64,000 bases of DNA from Roseinatronobacter alkalisoli (GCF_028745735.1 NZ_JAQZSM010000012.1:1-64000), one strand, 5' to 3'. Counted from the first letter of the stretch, positions 44,770-56,980 are shown. Program-made: numbers and translations. The notes: generated by a model not told the origin, from the sequence alone.

Positions 44770-45129
44770 ATGCAAAATGTCGTGCTGATTGTCCATCTTC
44801 TACTGGCGCTGACGCTGATCGGTGTCGTGTTGGTGCAGCGCTCCGAAGGGGGTGGTCTGGGTATCGGTGGTGGTGATGGCAGCCCGCAGGCGGGACGTCC
44901 GCCGCTGACAGCAATGGCAAAACTGACATGGGGGCTGGCGATCGCGTTTATCGCAACATCGCTGACGCTGACCGTGATTGCCGCGCAGCAATCGGCCAGC
45001 GTGTCCGTTCTGGACCGTCTGGGTGTTCCGGCGCCGTCCAGTTCCAGCGCGCCGACACTTCCGGCCACAGACAGTTTGCTGCCGCCGCCGGTAACCGACG
45101 ACTCGCTGGCGCCGCCAGCCGCAGAGTAA
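44770..45129 (+). CDS. secG: Preprotein translocase subunit SecG
   Basis: 119 residues. Two membrane helices ([20 protein letters not shown] and [18 protein letters not shown]), with the [13 protein letters not shown] loop between them, are diagnostic. The C-terminus is Ser/Pro-rich, as in alphaproteobacterial SecG. ATG 44770 preferred; TTG 44761 is in frame. Membrane part of the SecYEG channel. Confidence 0.94.
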   Translation: MQNVVLIVHLLLALTLIGVVLVQRSEGGGLGIGGGDGSPQAGRPPLTAMAKLTWGLAIAFIATSLTLTVIAAQQSASVSVLDRLGVPAPSSSSAPTLPATDSLLPPPVTDDSLAPPAAE

Positions 45130-45152
45130 GGCAAATCCACAATCTGTTGCGG

Positions 45153-45176
45153 GGCACATTTTTTCTGTGCCTTTAT
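45153..45176 (+). terminator. Possible weak terminator after secG
   Basis: A six-base stem (45153-45158 with 45166-45171), a T-rich loop and TTTAT following. Weak. Confidence 0.35.
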
Positions 45177-45294
45177 CTAGCGGTTGACTTGCAGCCGCGG
45201 GAAAATTGAGCTATTGCTTAAATCCCGTGATACTTGGGGTTTCTACGTGCCCCGCATCAGCCGAAATACATGATCACGGGGGGTCGTTCAGACC

Positions 45295-46938
45295 ATGGCA
45301 CGCTATATTTTCATAACTGGTGGTGTTGTATCCAGCCTTGGCAAGGGCTTGGCATCGGCTGCACTGGGTGCGTTGTTGCAGGCGCGCGGTTTTACCGTGC
45401 GGTTACGCAAGCTGGACCCCTATCTGAATGTCGATCCCGGCACCATGTCCCCCTTTGAGCATGGCGAGGTTTTCGTGACCGATGACGGGGCGGAAACCGA
45501 TCTGGACCTTGGCCATTATGAACGCTTCACCGGTGTCGCCGCGCGGCGCACCGATTCGGTGTCATCCGGGCGCATCTATTCCAACGTGCTGGAGAAGGAA
45601 CGCCGGGGCGATTATCTGGGCAAGACCATTCAGGTCATTCCCCATGTCACCAACGAGATTAAGGACTTTCTTGCCGTGGGCGAGGATGAGGTTGATTTCA
45701 TGCTGTGCGAAATCGGCGGCACAGTGGGCGATATCGAAGGGCTGCCCTTTTTTGAAGCTATCCGCCAGTTCAGCCATGAACGCCCGCGCGGTCAGTGTAT
45801 TTTCATGCATCTGACCTTGCTGCCTTATCTGGCCGCCAGTGGCGAACTGAAGACAAAGCCCACGCAGCATTCCGTCAAGGAACTGCAATCCATCGGGATT
45901 GCGCCTGATGTGCTGGTGTGCCGGTCCGAACAGCCGATCCCGGAAAAGGAACGCCAGAAGATCGCATTGTTCTGCAATGTCCGTCCTGAAGCTGTGATTC
46001 CCGCCTATGATCTGAAATCAATCTATGAAGCCCCGCTGGCCTATCATGGTGCGGGCCTTGATCAGGCGGTGCTGGATGCGTTCGGCATTACGCCCGCCCC
46101 GCGCCCCAATCTGGACCGTTGGGAAGATGTGCTGGACCGCCTGCAAAACCCCGAAGGCGAAGTGCGCATTGCGATTGTCGGAAAGTATGTCCAGCTTGAA
46201 GACGCCTATAAGTCGATCAAGGAAGCGCTGATTCATGGCGGCATTGCCAACCGTGTGAAGGTGCAGGTGGAATGGATCGACGCTGAAGTGTTCGACAGCA
46301 AGGATCCCGGCCCCGCACTGGAACGTTTTCATGCGATTCTGGTTCCCGGCGGGTTTGGGGAACGCGGCACAGAAGGCAAAATTCGCGCGGCCACCTATGC
46401 GCGCGAAAAGAAGATCCCCTATTTCGGCATCTGTCTGGGAATGCAGATGGCCTGTATCGAAGCTGCGCGTAATCTGGCGGGCATTCCGGATGCAGGATCC
46501 GAAGAATTTGACCATGAAGCCGGCAAGAAACGCTTCACCCCGGTTGTCTATCACCTGAAGGAATGGGTGCAGGGCAACCACAAGGTCGAACGCAAAGTCG
46601 GTGACGACAAGGGCGGCACCATGCGGCTGGGGGCCTATACCGCCCACCTGAAAGAGGGGTCGAACGTTGCCCGCATCTATGGGGCAACCCATATCGAGGA
46701 ACGCCACCGTCACCGCTATGAAGTGGACACGCAGTTCCGCGCAGCACTGGAAGGTGTCGGTCTGACATTCTCCGGCCTGTCACCGGACGGAAAACTGCCC
46801 GAGATTGTCGAACATGAAGGCCACCCCTGGTTTATCGGCGTTCAGTTCCATCCTGAACTGAAATCCAAACCCTTTGATCCCCACCCGCTATTCGCCGATT
46901 TCGTGCGCGCCGCGGTAGAGGTGTCCCGACTGGTCTGA
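45295..46938 (+). CDS. pyrG: CTP synthase
   Basis: 547 residues. Synthetase domain (about 1-268): [21 protein letters not shown], then [22 protein letters not shown]. Glutaminase domain (about 300-540): Cys nucleophile in [12 protein letters not shown], His/Glu in [12 protein letters not shown]. Makes CTP from UTP, glutamine and ATP. A TTGACT at 45184-45189 may be the -35 of its promoter, although no good -10 stands at 17 bases. Confidence 0.97.
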   Translation: MARYIFITGGVVSSLGKGLASAALGALLQARGFTVRLRKLDPYLNVDPGTMSPFEHGEVFVTDDGAETDLDLGHYERFTGVAARRTDSVSSGRIYSNVLEKERRGDYLGKTIQVIPHVTNEIKDFLAVGEDEVDFMLCEIGGTVGDIEGLPFFEAIRQFSHERPRGQCIFMHLTLLPYLAASGELKTKPTQHSVKELQSIGIAPDVLVCRSEQPIPEKERQKIALFCNVRPEAVIPAYDLKSIYEAPLAYHGAGLDQAVLDAFGITPAPRPNLDRWEDVLDRLQNPEGEVRIAIVGKYVQLEDAYKSIKEALIHGGIANRVKVQVEWIDAEVFDSKDPGPALERFHAILVPGGFGERGTEGKIRAATYAREKKIPYFGICLGMQMACIEAARNLAGIPDAGSEEFDHEAGKKRFTPVVYHLKEWVQGNHKVERKVGDDKGGTMRLGAYTAHLKEGSNVARIYGATHIEERHRHRYEVDTQFRAALEGVGLTFSGLSPDGKLPEIVEHEGHPWFIGVQFHPELKSKPFDPHPLFADFVRAAVEVSRLV

Positions 46939-47016
46939 CGGCGGCGCGAATATACGGGTGTGCCGTTCAGACTGCGACTCTCGTTATTGCGCAACATGCA
47001 TCTTGCTGATGCAGGA

Positions 47017-49644
47017 TTATTCCATCGCATGCGCGAGGATGAGTGCCAGGGAATCCTTTTTGATCGGCTTTGGCAGTATATCAATGAACCCGACAGCCAG
47101 ATAAACGGCGATCTGTTCTTTCATGACATTTGCGGTGGCCGCAATCGCGCGTGGTTTGGGGCGGTCAGTTTCCTCGGCCTCGCGCAGCATGGTGGTAAAG
47201 GCTTCTATGCCGTCCATCACCGGCATGGAAATGTCCAGAATGATCAGATCGAAATCCTGTTCGCGCCACAGGTTACAGGCTTCCAGACCGTTTTCGGCAA
47301 AATATGCCACGATGCCGATCTGCTCCAGCATGATCTGCATGATCATGCGGTTTGTCGCTGTATCATCTGCGACCAGCATCCTTCGCCCGACCAGTGTGCT
47401 GCGGGCGTGTTCCTCGGTCTGGGAACTATCCGGCTGGTCCGCTGGCGGGGCAACAGTTTCACGCACAGCCGGAAGCGAGAGCCGGACAAACACATCTGTG
47501 CCCATGCCCCGCGTGCTTTTCACAGTGATTGTACCGTTCATCACCTCAACCAGCCTGCTGACGATCGCCATGCCAAGCCCCGTGCCGCCAAAACGACGCG
47601 CAGTCCCGGATTCCGCTTGTTCGAATTCCTCGAATATGCGGGCCAGTTGTTCCTGCGACATGCCGATACCGGTATCCGAGATATGAAAATCGACAAAATC
47701 GGGATCGGTCGCCTGAACCTGCAGTGAAACCTGACCGGTTTCCGTGAACTTCACAGCATTGCCGATCAGGTTTTGCAGGATTTGCAGCACGCGGGTTATG
47801 TCCCCAATGCGCTGCGTGGCGTCGGCGCCCTGCTGTGTGGTAACGAATTTCAGCCCCTTTGCGCGTGCCGACGCACTATGAAGGGCGACCAGTTGCTGCA
47901 AAAGCGAATTCAGCGTAAAGGGTGTCTGTTCAATGGGTAGTTTGCCTGCCTCCACGCGCGCAAGATCAAGAATGTTGTTGATCAGCGCCAGCAAACTCCA
48001 GCCTGAATCGCGAATTGTTTCAACCATGACTTGCTGTTCGGGCATTAGTTTTGTGTCGGCCAGAAGGTCTGCCATTCCCAGCACACCCGTCAGGGGGGTG
48101 CGTATTTCATGGCTCATATTTGCCAGGAACGTTGATTTTGCTGCGCTGGCGGCTTCGGCATGGGTGACAGAGTCGCGCAGCGCGGCTTCCGTTGCCAGCT
48201 GGTCGGTAATGTCCACGATGGAACACACAATCCGCGCCGGGCTTTCCGCAACCTGAAACCGGGTCAGGTTCATTGAAATCAAGCGCTTTTCGCCATTCGG
48301 GCGGCGGATAGACAGGCGGACATCCCGCAAAGGTTTACCATCCCGCAATATCCGCGCCACTGGCAGTTCGTCTGACGGTATTGAGCTGCCGTTCAGTGCG
48401 GTAATTCCCCAACTGTCTTCGTCATAGGGGCGGTTGATGCAGGTTCCCGGAGGCATGCCCAGAATGCGCTCTGCTTCGGAATTGGCAAAGACGATGCGCC
48501 CCTCCTTGTTGAAGGCAATCATGCCCGCTAGGTTCGTTTCAAGGACACTTGCAAGGAAATCGCGTTCGCGACGCAGTTCGTCCTGCAGCGCCAGAACATT
48601 GCTGACATCCGTTAAGGAAATCAGCCATCCCATGACCGGCGCTTTTCGCGCAAGGGGGCGTTCCACTGCCAGAACCCGGGTGGCATAGACCCGTCCCGAG
48701 ATGGTCAGGCGGGTGGGCGCAGGAATGCTCTGGTTATTCATTACTTCGCGCAGAAGCGGGAAAATCTGTGCGTTCGGGTCCAATGCCGCGCCATGCTGAA
48801 GGTTTATGTCTGCATTTCCCAGAACATGCCGCGCTGCGGCGTTTGTTGTCATCACGCGGCCGCTTGTATCAATCATAACTGCCGGGTCATGCGCTGTGAA
48901 AAACAGCAAATCCCGCCCGATTGTGGCAAGATCGAAAGGGCGCGTTACGATCATCATCCAGGTAAACAGAAGCAGAACCAGCGCAAACATGAATGGTGTT
49001 GGATCAAAGCCCAGAATGGTCACACCGCCAAAAATATAGGCAAGATTGGCGACTATCGGAAAAACGGTTATTGCGACAAGGACAGCGAAATGCGCGCGAT
49101 ACGCGCGATTGGCAAGCCACATACCGGAAATGCCGACACCAATCGCGGCCATCAGGAACAGATACAGATAGCCAGCGGCCAGATAGAACAGCGGACCATG
49201 CGCATACCGCACGGAAAGCCGACCATTGATTTCCAGCATGGTTGTCTCTGCACCATAAAACAGCCAATGCCAGGGATTGCTTACTGCGATGGCAGTCACC
49301 ACCAGCGGCCCGCCGATCAGCGTGGCCCATTCCCAGCGCGCCAGCTTCGCTTTACGTCCAAAGGCATAGGCATGCAGAAAAAACGCCCAGACCGTAGGCA
49401 GGGTCGCAATCGCGGGCCAGGCCGCAAGTGCGAACGCGATCTTGCAGTCCTTGGTGGTCGCCGACATTTCCAGAATTGCAGCGGCAAGCCAGCCCAGCAT
49501 GGCCACATGCGACGCCACACAAAAACCCTTGCCGGAAAAATGGGGTTGGCGGGCGACCATATAGGTCATGACTGCCAGCCCTGTCCAAATTGACATGATA
49601 GTGGCAGTATAAACATCAACTGATGCGGACCAGAAGCAATGCAT
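47017..49644 (-). CDS. Membrane-bound hybrid sensor histidine kinase with receiver domain
   Basis: 875 residues. The N-terminal seven-helix sensor domain (about 1-230, with HWLFYGAET) belongs to the 7TM histidine-kinase sensors. Two PAS domains follow (about 240-350 and 370-490), the second containing ILGMPPGTCINRPYDED. HisKA has the phospho-His in FLANMSHEIRTPLTG; HATPase has NAVKFTETG, DTGIGMS and GGTGLGMAI. The C-terminal receiver (about 745-870) has VADD, phospho-Asp in LIILDISMPVMDG and LPKPIKK. Start uncertain: 49674, 49869 and 49941 are also in frame, but 49644 begins just before the first helix. No partner gene is adjacent. The signal is unknown. Confidence 0.9.
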   Translation of the reverse strand: MHCFWSASVDVYTATIMSIWTGLAVMTYMVARQPHFSGKGFCVASHVAMLGWLAAAILEMSATTKDCKIAFALAAWPAIATLPTVWAFFLHAYAFGRKAKLARWEWATLIGGPLVVTAIAVSNPWHWLFYGAETTMLEINGRLSVRYAHGPLFYLAAGYLYLFLMAAIGVGISGMWLANRAYRAHFAVLVAITVFPIVANLAYIFGGVTILGFDPTPFMFALVLLLFTWMMIVTRPFDLATIGRDLLFFTAHDPAVMIDTSGRVMTTNAAARHVLGNADINLQHGAALDPNAQIFPLLREVMNNQSIPAPTRLTISGRVYATRVLAVERPLARKAPVMGWLISLTDVSNVLALQDELRRERDFLASVLETNLAGMIAFNKEGRIVFANSEAERILGMPPGTCINRPYDEDSWGITALNGSSIPSDELPVARILRDGKPLRDVRLSIRRPNGEKRLISMNLTRFQVAESPARIVCSIVDITDQLATEAALRDSVTHAEAASAAKSTFLANMSHEIRTPLTGVLGMADLLADTKLMPEQQVMVETIRDSGWSLLALINNILDLARVEAGKLPIEQTPFTLNSLLQQLVALHSASARAKGLKFVTTQQGADATQRIGDITRVLQILQNLIGNAVKFTETGQVSLQVQATDPDFVDFHISDTGIGMSQEQLARIFEEFEQAESGTARRFGGTGLGMAIVSRLVEVMNGTITVKSTRGMGTDVFVRLSLPAVRETVAPPADQPDSSQTEEHARSTLVGRRMLVADDTATNRMIMQIMLEQIGIVAYFAENGLEACNLWREQDFDLIILDISMPVMDGIEAFTTMLREAEETDRPKPRAIAATANVMKEQIAVYLAVGFIDILPKPIKKDSLALILAHAME

Positions 49645-50170
49645 CACAGGCTCGTCCGGTGCCGCCAGGGGCATGTCGGCCAATAGAAGGAGAGCATGGT
49701 GAATTCCGTGCAATTCAAGGTGGAAAAACGATACGTTCCGTACAGGTGCATTGCAAGTTGCAAGGTTGGTGTCAACGCGCCACGCATGGAATGCATATGC
49801 GGTCTGATAGTTTGGGTTCCCCCCCGGACGCACCGCAATACCCGTGAAAACCGAAGTGTGAACTGTCATATTGAACCGCGCGGCCAGTCGGTTTCCGGGC
49901 CTGAATCGGACTGGTGGGGAATTTCCAGAAACGCGGGGCAACGGGCGGATGAGGGTGCAGGCCGCATGTCTGCTGTACCGCGGCCTGCCGATTACGTTGA
50001 TGTCAGTTCATTTCTTTGAATTAAGGATCATGCAGCCTGCATAACGTGAATCCACCCGGCGTTGACTGACATACCCTGCCCACTATGGTGCGGATTCTAT
50101 GCCTGCCCCAACATCCGTTTCGGGCGTGAACTACCCGCGAACATGTGCGTCAAGCGGATATCATGTTGCG
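49645..50170. other. 526-base gap upstream of the histidine kinase, no supported gene
   Basis: It holds only short frames with poor codon use; part may be N-terminal kinase sequence if a farther start is used. TTGACT (50062-50067) and TATGGT (50084-50089), with a 16-base spacer, resemble a promoter reading right, but no gene follows on that strand. Confidence 0.4.
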
Positions 50171-50599
50171 TTATATACTGATGTCCATATGCGTTGCAGC
50201 TTCGCTATCTGCGTCGCTGCCTATTCCGGCAAGGGCACCATAGGCGCGATTCTGGTCTTGGCTGTCCAGTCGTGCGGCAGGTATGGAAACAGGGTTGGGG
50301 CCGTCATCGGTGACGGGCATTTCTGTCCGGGTTTCACGCAAATGCTGAATGACATTCACTTCAAACGACGGTGGCGGGCCGACAAGGCGGTGGCGTTTGT
50401 CCTGCGGGCTGGCAGGAGGTCTAGTGGCGGTCATGCCAGACTTGGTCAGTGACTGGGTTTGCTGAACTGCGCCTGCTGTGATGCTTTTGCCGACCGCTGC
50501 CACCCCGCGCGAGGGGTGGGGCTGCAATAGCTGCCCTAATGGTTCACGATGCCCGGGCGACACCGGCCCGGATGCGGGAATTGCAGTGAGAACTGACAT
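50171..50599 (-). CDS. Small unknown protein with strong ribosome-binding site, downstream of eno
   Basis: 142 residues. The ATG at 50599 is preceded by GGAGGGGGCAA, an excellent Shine-Dalgarno, which supports translation. It is Pro/Arg-rich in the middle (RPPASPQDKRHRLVGPPPSFEVNVIQHLRET), with no membrane helix, signal peptide or recognised domain. It lies 195 bases downstream of eno on the same strand, with the eno hairpin between. Function unknown. Confidence 0.65.
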   Translation of the reverse strand: MSVLTAIPASGPVSPGHREPLGQLLQPHPSRGVAAVGKSITAGAVQQTQSLTKSGMTATRPPASPQDKRHRLVGPPPSFEVNVIQHLRETRTEMPVTDDGPNPVSIPAARLDSQDQNRAYGALAGIGSDADSEAATHMDISI

Positions 50600-50742
50600 T
50601 TGCCCCCTCCGACTGAATGAAAACGGAAACAATCCTGATGTCCCATCTTCGCAGAATAGGCTTTATAAATCGTAAAGCAGGCGGGGAATCTGTAGATATC
50701 GTTAATATCCATGCCTGACGGCTGGGGATGCAGCGCGCTGAA

Positions 50743-50781
50743 TGCATTGCAGGCCGTGCCCGGTGCCCGGCCTGCAATGCA
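50743..50781 (-). terminator. Hairpin just after eno
   Basis: A perfect 13-base stem (50743-50755 with 50769-50781) and a 13-base loop, 12 bases past the eno stop. Only a short T/C tail follows, so it may stabilise the mRNA as much as stop transcription. Confidence 0.65.
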
Positions 50782-50793
50782 GATTTGCGTGGG

Positions 50794-52077
<1,284 letters not shown>

Positions 52078-52129
52078 CTATGCGCTGAAAACGGATTGCG
52101 CCCGGTATAGCGCCAGAACATGACAAGTG

Positions 52130-52993
52130 CTAGGGCACTTTCGTTTCGCGCCACAGCGTGAACATGCCCGCCGCAACGATCACGGCAGCCCCGATCAGTG
52201 TCAGCCCGTCCGGGCGTTCCCCGAAAATCAGAATGGCCACGACCAGCGCAAACAGCATGCGGGTATAGCGAAAGGGTGTGACAAAGGATAATTCGCCAAC
52301 CCGCATCGCCGCCACAAGGGCATAATAGGCCAGCACACCAACCCCCAGCGCGGCGGTAAGCGCCAGCAATTGCACGGCGGATGGCATGACTGCGGGGTCG
52401 TCCATAAGCATCATCAGGAAAAAGCCGCCGGGCACCATCATCGCGAATGCCCAGGAAGAAATCTGATAGCTGGAAACCGCAGCCGGAATGACCCGCGTTG
52501 CAAGATCGCGCCCTGCAAGACCTAGCACCCCGATGACGGCAAACAGGGATGCGGGTTCAAACCCTGCCATGCCGGGCCGTACAATCAGCATGACACCGAA
52601 AAATCCAAGGCCAATGGCCGTCCAGCGCCGCCAGCCGACCTTTTCGCCCAGAAACAGCACGGCACCAAGCGTCACGAATAACGGCGCTGCCTGCAATATT
52701 GCCGATGCGGTGGCCAGACTGGCCAGCACGAACCCCAGCACGAACCCCACTGTCCCGACAAGTTCGGCCGCATTGCGCAACAGCAGCGCAGGCGTCAGCA
52801 AGGCAGGCGAAAGCAGTTGCTGGCCCTTGCTGCGGGCGATTGCGCCGAAAGCGATGGCACCGCCAGCCCCCAGAATCAGAAGGATTTGTCCGACAGGCAG
52901 CGCATCCGCCAGCAGCTTGATGAACATGTCCTCCAATGCGAAGCCCGCCATCGCAAGGGACATCAGAACTGCGCCGCGCAGATTGTCGGTCAT
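52130..52993 (-). CDS. DMT-superfamily (EamA) permease
   Basis: 287 residues, about ten membrane helices in two EamA repeats: LMSLAMAGFALEDMFIKLLADALPVGQILL, VLFLGEKVGWRRWTAIGLGFFGVMLIVRPG and the second-half end FGERPDGLTLIGAAVIVAAGMF. Exports or imports small metabolites; cargo unknown. ATG 52993 chosen (MTDNLRG); GTG 53008 is possible. Confidence 0.9.
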   Translation of the reverse strand: MTDNLRGAVLMSLAMAGFALEDMFIKLLADALPVGQILLILGAGGAIAFGAIARSKGQQLLSPALLTPALLLRNAAELVGTVGFVLGFVLASLATASAILQAAPLFVTLGAVLFLGEKVGWRRWTAIGLGFFGVMLIVRPGMAGFEPASLFAVIGVLGLAGRDLATRVIPAAVSSYQISSWAFAMMVPGGFFLMMLMDDPAVMPSAVQLLALTAALGVGVLAYYALVAAMRVGELSFVTPFRYTRMLFALVVAILIFGERPDGLTLIGAAVIVAAGMFTLWRETKVP

Positions 52994-53062
52994 CGGGATT
53001 TCTTTCACATGTGAACTTGGGGTAAAGGGCTACAAGCTGCGCGGTGAATTGAAAAGCACAAA

Positions 53063-53096
53063 TGAAGAAGCGCGCCGGACGGGGCGCGCTTCTGAT
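53063..53096 (-). terminator. Terminator hairpin after the pet operon
   Basis: A ten-base stem (53067-53076 with 53083-53092) and a 6-base loop, followed by TTCATTTG on the minus strand. It lies about 30 bases past the petC stop. Confidence 0.7.
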
Positions 53097-53120
53097 CGAA
53101 CAACATATCAGGTGTTGAAC

Positions 53121-53912
53121 TTAGTCCTGCTTCGCGGCCCGCTTGATAGGTGCCCAAAGCTGTTTGTTGGTCAGATACAGCAATGCGGCCAGAACCGACA
53201 GAAAGATGACACCGACAAAACCGGCACGTTTGCGTTCAACAAGTTTCGGTTCCGCAGTCCACATCAGGAAGGCAGCAACGTCCTGCGCCATCTGTTCTTC
53301 GGTGGCGGGGGTTCCGTCGGCATATTCGAGCATGTCCTCGAACAGCACAGGGTTCATGGACACCCAGCCATCATAGGCTTTGTTGTAATAGAACAGCGTG
53401 CCTGCCTGAAGGTCTTCTTCACCAGTGTAGCCTGTCAGGAAGGACGCAATATATTCCGCCCCGCCCAGACCCCGGAAAAGCTGGTTCAGGCCCAGACCAT
53501 ATGGCCCTTCAAAGCCAACGCGCGCTTTGGCCATCAGGCTAAGGTCTGGCGCGCCTTCGAATTGCGATTCCGGGAAGTGGTCTGGCCCGGCAGCTGTCCG
53601 CCAGTCGCGCAGTTCTTCGTCCCAGACTTCATACATTTCAGCATAGGCACGCATCTGGTCATCAGGCAGTTCCGGTCCGTTGCGGTCGCTGAGTGTGCGG
53701 AAGGCAACGAATTCAAGCCCGTGGCAGCTGGAACAGACTTCGGTATAAACCTGAAGCCCGCGTTGCAGCTGGTTGCGGTCATACACACCGAACGGCCCTT
53801 CAAATGAAAAGCTGTAATCGGTGATTTCGCCCAGTCCCCCGGCCGCAAGGGCCGGGGTTGCCATCAAAGTTGCTGCCGTGAGTGCGGAAGCAGCGAGTTT
53901 CCTGAACATCAT
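53121..53912 (-). CDS. petC: Cytochrome c1 of the bc1 complex
   Basis: 263 residues. Signal peptide ending near TPALA-AGG; haem-binding CSSCH in [13 protein letters not shown]; the axial Met region in [14 protein letters not shown]-terminal anchor [16 protein letters not shown], then KQLWAPIKR. The start at 53912 follows AGGAGAGAT. Third gene of petABC; passes electrons from the Rieske centre to soluble cytochrome c. Confidence 0.96.
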   Translation of the reverse strand: MMFRKLAASALTAATLMATPALAAGGLGEITDYSFSFEGPFGVYDRNQLQRGLQVYTEVCSSCHGLEFVAFRTLSDRNGPELPDDQMRAYAEMYEVWDEELRDWRTAAGPDHFPESQFEGAPDLSLMAKARVGFEGPYGLGLNQLFRGLGGAEYIASFLTGYTGEEDLQAGTLFYYNKAYDGWVSMNPVLFEDMLEYADGTPATEEQMAQDVAAFLMWTAEPKLVERKRAGFVGVIFLSVLAALLYLTNKQLWAPIKRAAKQD

Positions 53913-53932
53913 ATCTCTCCTGTTTCCTGATC

Positions 53933-55282
53933 TCACTCGGCCGGGATCTGTTCGGGCGAGGGGCCAGAACCGCCGGATTTCTTTTTCAGGCCTGCCTTGA
54001 AATCAGCCTCGATGGTTTCTGGTTGCGGCAAGGGTTTCTCGATCACGCCAAGGATGGGAAGGATGATCAGGAAATATCCGAACCAATACGCCGTGCCTAT
54101 CAGCGCGATAGTGGTATAGATCCCTTCTGCGGGCATCGCCCCTGCCCACATCAGGACAAAGAAATCGATCACCAGCAGCCAGAACCACCATTTGAACATC
54201 GGGCGATACCGGCCGGAGCGCACCGAAGACGTGTCCAGCCACGGCACCAGCGCCATCACGAAGATCGAAGCAAACATGGCCAGAACCCCGAAGAAGGCCG
54301 CGTCAATGATGCCGAAGGACAACCAGTTTGCGGCAATCACCACCCATACATCCGATGTGAAGGCGCGCAGAATGGCGTAGAAGGGCAGGAAGTACCATTC
54401 CGGCACAATATGCGATGGCGTGACCAGCGGGTTCGCTTCGATATAGTTGTCGGCATGGCCAAGGAAGCCCGGCATGAAGCCAACCAGCGCCCAGAAGCCA
54501 GCCAGAATCAGCACCAGCGCAAACAAGTCCTTGATAACGAAATATGGCCAGAAGGGCAGGGTGTCTTTCTCTGCTTCCTCTTTCGAACCGCGGCGCACGT
54601 CAACACCGGACGGGTTGTTGTTGCCGGTGGTATGAAACGCCCAGATATGCAGGATCGTCAGACCCAGAATGACAAACGGCAGCAGGTAGTGCAGGCTGAA
54701 AAAGCGGTTCAGCGTCGCGTTACCCACAGCAGGCCCGCCCAGCAGCCACATTTGCAGCGGTTCACCGATGCCGGGAATCGCGCCAAACAGGCCGGTGATC
54801 ACGGTTGCGCCCCAGAATGACATCTGGCCCCATGGCAGAACATAGCCCATGAAGGCGGTTGCCATCATCAGCAGATAGATCAGCATGCCGATGATCCAGG
54901 TGATTTCGCGCGGGGTCTTGTAGCTGCCGTAATACAGACCACGGAAAATGTGGATATAGACCGCAGCGAAGAACAGCATCGCGCCATTCTGGTGCAGATA
55001 GCGCAGCATGAAGCCGCCATTCACGTTACGCATGATATGCTCGACACTGGCAAAGGCCATGTCCGCATGCGGCGTGTAGTGCATTACCAGAACAATGCCG
55101 GTAACGATCTGCAGGATCAGACAGAACATCAGCACGATGCCCCAGATCCACATCCAGTTCAGGTTCTTGGGGGTCGGGATCATGATAGTGTCATAGATCA
55201 GTCCGACAATCGGAAGCCTGCGATGAAGCCACTTTTCAGCGTTCGTCTTCGGCTCGTAATGATCGTGTGGGATACCAGACAT
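53933..55282 (-). CDS. petB: Cytochrome b of the bc1 complex
   Basis: 449 residues with eight helices. Haem His pairs in the [19 protein letters not shown] and [22 protein letters not shown] regions; the quinol-site PEWY in [31 protein letters not shown]. Alphaproteobacterial length. Binds both quinone sites. Second gene of petABC. Confidence 0.97.
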   Translation of the reverse strand: MSGIPHDHYEPKTNAEKWLHRRLPIVGLIYDTIMIPTPKNLNWMWIWGIVLMFCLILQIVTGIVLVMHYTPHADMAFASVEHIMRNVNGGFMLRYLHQNGAMLFFAAVYIHIFRGLYYGSYKTPREITWIIGMLIYLLMMATAFMGYVLPWGQMSFWGATVITGLFGAIPGIGEPLQMWLLGGPAVGNATLNRFFSLHYLLPFVILGLTILHIWAFHTTGNNNPSGVDVRRGSKEEAEKDTLPFWPYFVIKDLFALVLILAGFWALVGFMPGFLGHADNYIEANPLVTPSHIVPEWYFLPFYAILRAFTSDVWVVIAANWLSFGIIDAAFFGVLAMFASIFVMALVPWLDTSSVRSGRYRPMFKWWFWLLVIDFFVLMWAGAMPAEGIYTTIALIGTAYWFGYFLIILPILGVIEKPLPQPETIEADFKAGLKKKSGGSGPSPEQIPAE

Positions 55283-55297
55283 AGGTGTTTTCCTCCC

Positions 55298-55861
55298 TTA
55301 GCCGAGCTGGATTGTGGTTTCGTCAACAAACGTGGCTAACGGAATATGCAGATTTTCCGGTGCCGGGCCGCGGCGGATACGGCCAGCGGTGTCGTAATGC
55401 GACCCGTGGCAGGGGCAGAACCAGCCATTGAAGTCCCCGGCGCCATTGCCCAGCGGCACGCAGCCCAGATGGGTGCAGACGCCGGTCATCACCAGCCATT
55501 CGCCCGCCTCATCCATGGTGCGGTTTTCATCCAGGGCATCGGTGCCGGGTTTGTTGGGGTTTTGTGATGCGCGGTCAATGGACAACTGGTCCAGCGTGAC
55601 TGCGCGACCCTCCTCGATCTCTGCTGCGGTGCGACGGCGGATGAAGACAGGCTTGCCAAGAAAGTTGACCGTAATCTGGCCGCCGGCTTCCAGACCTGCG
55701 ACATCGACGAAAATCGATGAAAGCGCCTGAACATCAGCCGAGGGGTTCATCTGGTTGACCAGTGGCCAGACAGCTGCGCCAGCAGTCACAACGCCCGCAC
55801 CTGCAGTGGCGTAATAGATGAAATCCCTGCGGGTGCTATCGTTGTCATCAGCGTGGGACAC
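55298..55861 (-). CDS. petA: Rieske iron-sulfur subunit of the bc1 complex
   Basis: 187 residues. The twin-arginine leader [21 protein letters not shown] doubles as membrane anchor. The 2Fe-2S ligands are in CTHLGC and [20 protein letters not shown]. First gene of petABC; petB follows by 15 bases. The 200-base gap upstream holds the promoter; TTTTCAATGGG-type elements are not distinctive. Confidence 0.97.
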   Translation of the reverse strand: MSHADDNDSTRRDFIYYATAGAGVVTAGAAVWPLVNQMNPSADVQALSSIFVDVAGLEAGGQITVNFLGKPVFIRRRTAAEIEEGRAVTLDQLSIDRASQNPNKPGTDALDENRTMDEAGEWLVMTGVCTHLGCVPLGNGAGDFNGWFCPCHGSHYDTAGRIRRGPAPENLHIPLATFVDETTIQLG

Positions 55862-56081
55862 GAGCGTTCTCCCTTTTCAATGGGTACGAGGGCTGCAAAT
55901 TATGATTGGGCCACGGAAAAAACCGCAGCCCCTCAGCGTGGGTATTTAGCGGGGAATCCATAGCCCGTCCAGCCGCGAAAGCGGGCAATGATGTCGCAGC
56001 CGGTCAGATTTTCAAGGGATTCTGGTTCAGAAGCCACACTGTTGGCGCAACCGCAAACCCCGCAACGCTGTCCGCGGGGCG

Positions 56082-56696
56082 TCAGGTGGGTGGTTGCGTG
56101 GCCAGCATACTGTCGCGCTGCGCGAAATTTTCATGCCATGCGGTCAGGGCCGGGTGCGCTTGTCGCCAGTTGCGCGCATTATGGCGCAGGTCCAGATAGG
56201 ACAGCGCACAGGCCGTGGCTATCTGGCCGATGCAGAACGGCCCGGCCAGATAGCTGATCCAGCGGGTTTCCAGCATATCGACGCTGCGCGCAATCTTTTG
56301 CCACTGCCCTTCGACAAACGGGGCGAAATGCATGGCTTCCGGGCGCAGGCGGGATTCATAGACCATGGCAAGGGCGGCATCCAGAATGCCGTCGGCCATG
56401 GATTGCAGGGTCAGGGCATCCCACCGGCGCGCGCCACCGGGATAGAAGCCCGATTGCGCGATACTGTCCAGATATTCGCAAATCACGCGGCTGTCGTAAA
56501 TCGCGGGGCCATCCGGGCGCGACAATGTCGGCACCTTGCCCAAAGGGTTCTGCGCAATGGGTGCTTGTCCGGAATCCAGCGGCGTTCCTGACCCGGTTAT
56601 GATATCAAGTTTTCCGGCGATACCTGCTTCATGCGCCAGCACCAGAACCTTGCGCGCGTAGGGGGAGGTCGGGCTGTAATATAGTGTCAGGGCCAT
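56082..56696 (-). CDS. Glutathione S-transferase family protein
   Basis: 204 residues. The thioredoxin-like N-domain opens MALTLYYSPTSPYARKVLVLAHEAG, with NPLGKVPTL and YDSRVICEYLD for glutathione binding; an all-helical C-domain follows. Its ATG shares one base with the stop of the 94-residue gene upstream, so the two are translated together. Substrate unknown. Confidence 0.9.
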   Translation of the reverse strand: MALTLYYSPTSPYARKVLVLAHEAGIAGKLDIITGSGTPLDSGQAPIAQNPLGKVPTLSRPDGPAIYDSRVICEYLDSIAQSGFYPGGARRWDALTLQSMADGILDAALAMVYESRLRPEAMHFAPFVEGQWQKIARSVDMLETRWISYLAGPFCIGQIATACALSYLDLRHNARNWRQAHPALTAWHENFAQRDSMLATQPPT

Positions 56697-56980
56697 CAGA
56701 CCCACCGCAGCTTGATGCGTGCCAGAAACGCAGCGTCCAGTTCAACGCCGCGGCCGTTGTGGCCCAGTCTTATGATTCTGCGCAAACGCGCTGTGCCGTT
56801 CATCTGTTCCGCGTCGCGGGGGCGGGTGATGCATATGCCTTCGGGCAGGGTATCCATGGCATCTTCGAGTGGTTGGGCAATATGGCCGGGCCGGACCTGC
56901 CGGGTCAGCGCATAGCCTGCGAGGGCAAGGGCACCATATTTCATGGCGACAGCGGCGATGGGGGCAAGGGGCAGTGCCAA
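56696..56980 (-). CDS. Small unknown protein coupled to the GST gene
   Basis: About 94 residues if it starts at the TTG at 56980, which has AGGAG eight bases upstream; an ATG 39 bases in is an alternative without a good site. N-terminal hydrophobic stretch (ALPLAPIAAVAMKYGALALAGYAL), then RPRDAEQMNGTARLRRIIRLG, which looks soluble. The stop overlaps the GST start by one base. Function unknown. Confidence 0.6.
   Translation of the reverse strand: MALPLAPIAAVAMKYGALALAGYALTRQVRPGHIAQPLEDAMDTLPEGICITRPRDAEQMNGTARLRRIIRLGHNGRGVELDAAFLARIKLRWV

Noticed and set aside
50062-50089. Promoter-like TTGACT-TATGGT reading right
   Set aside because: No gene follows on that strand; the -10 is poor. Mentioned only in the gap entry.
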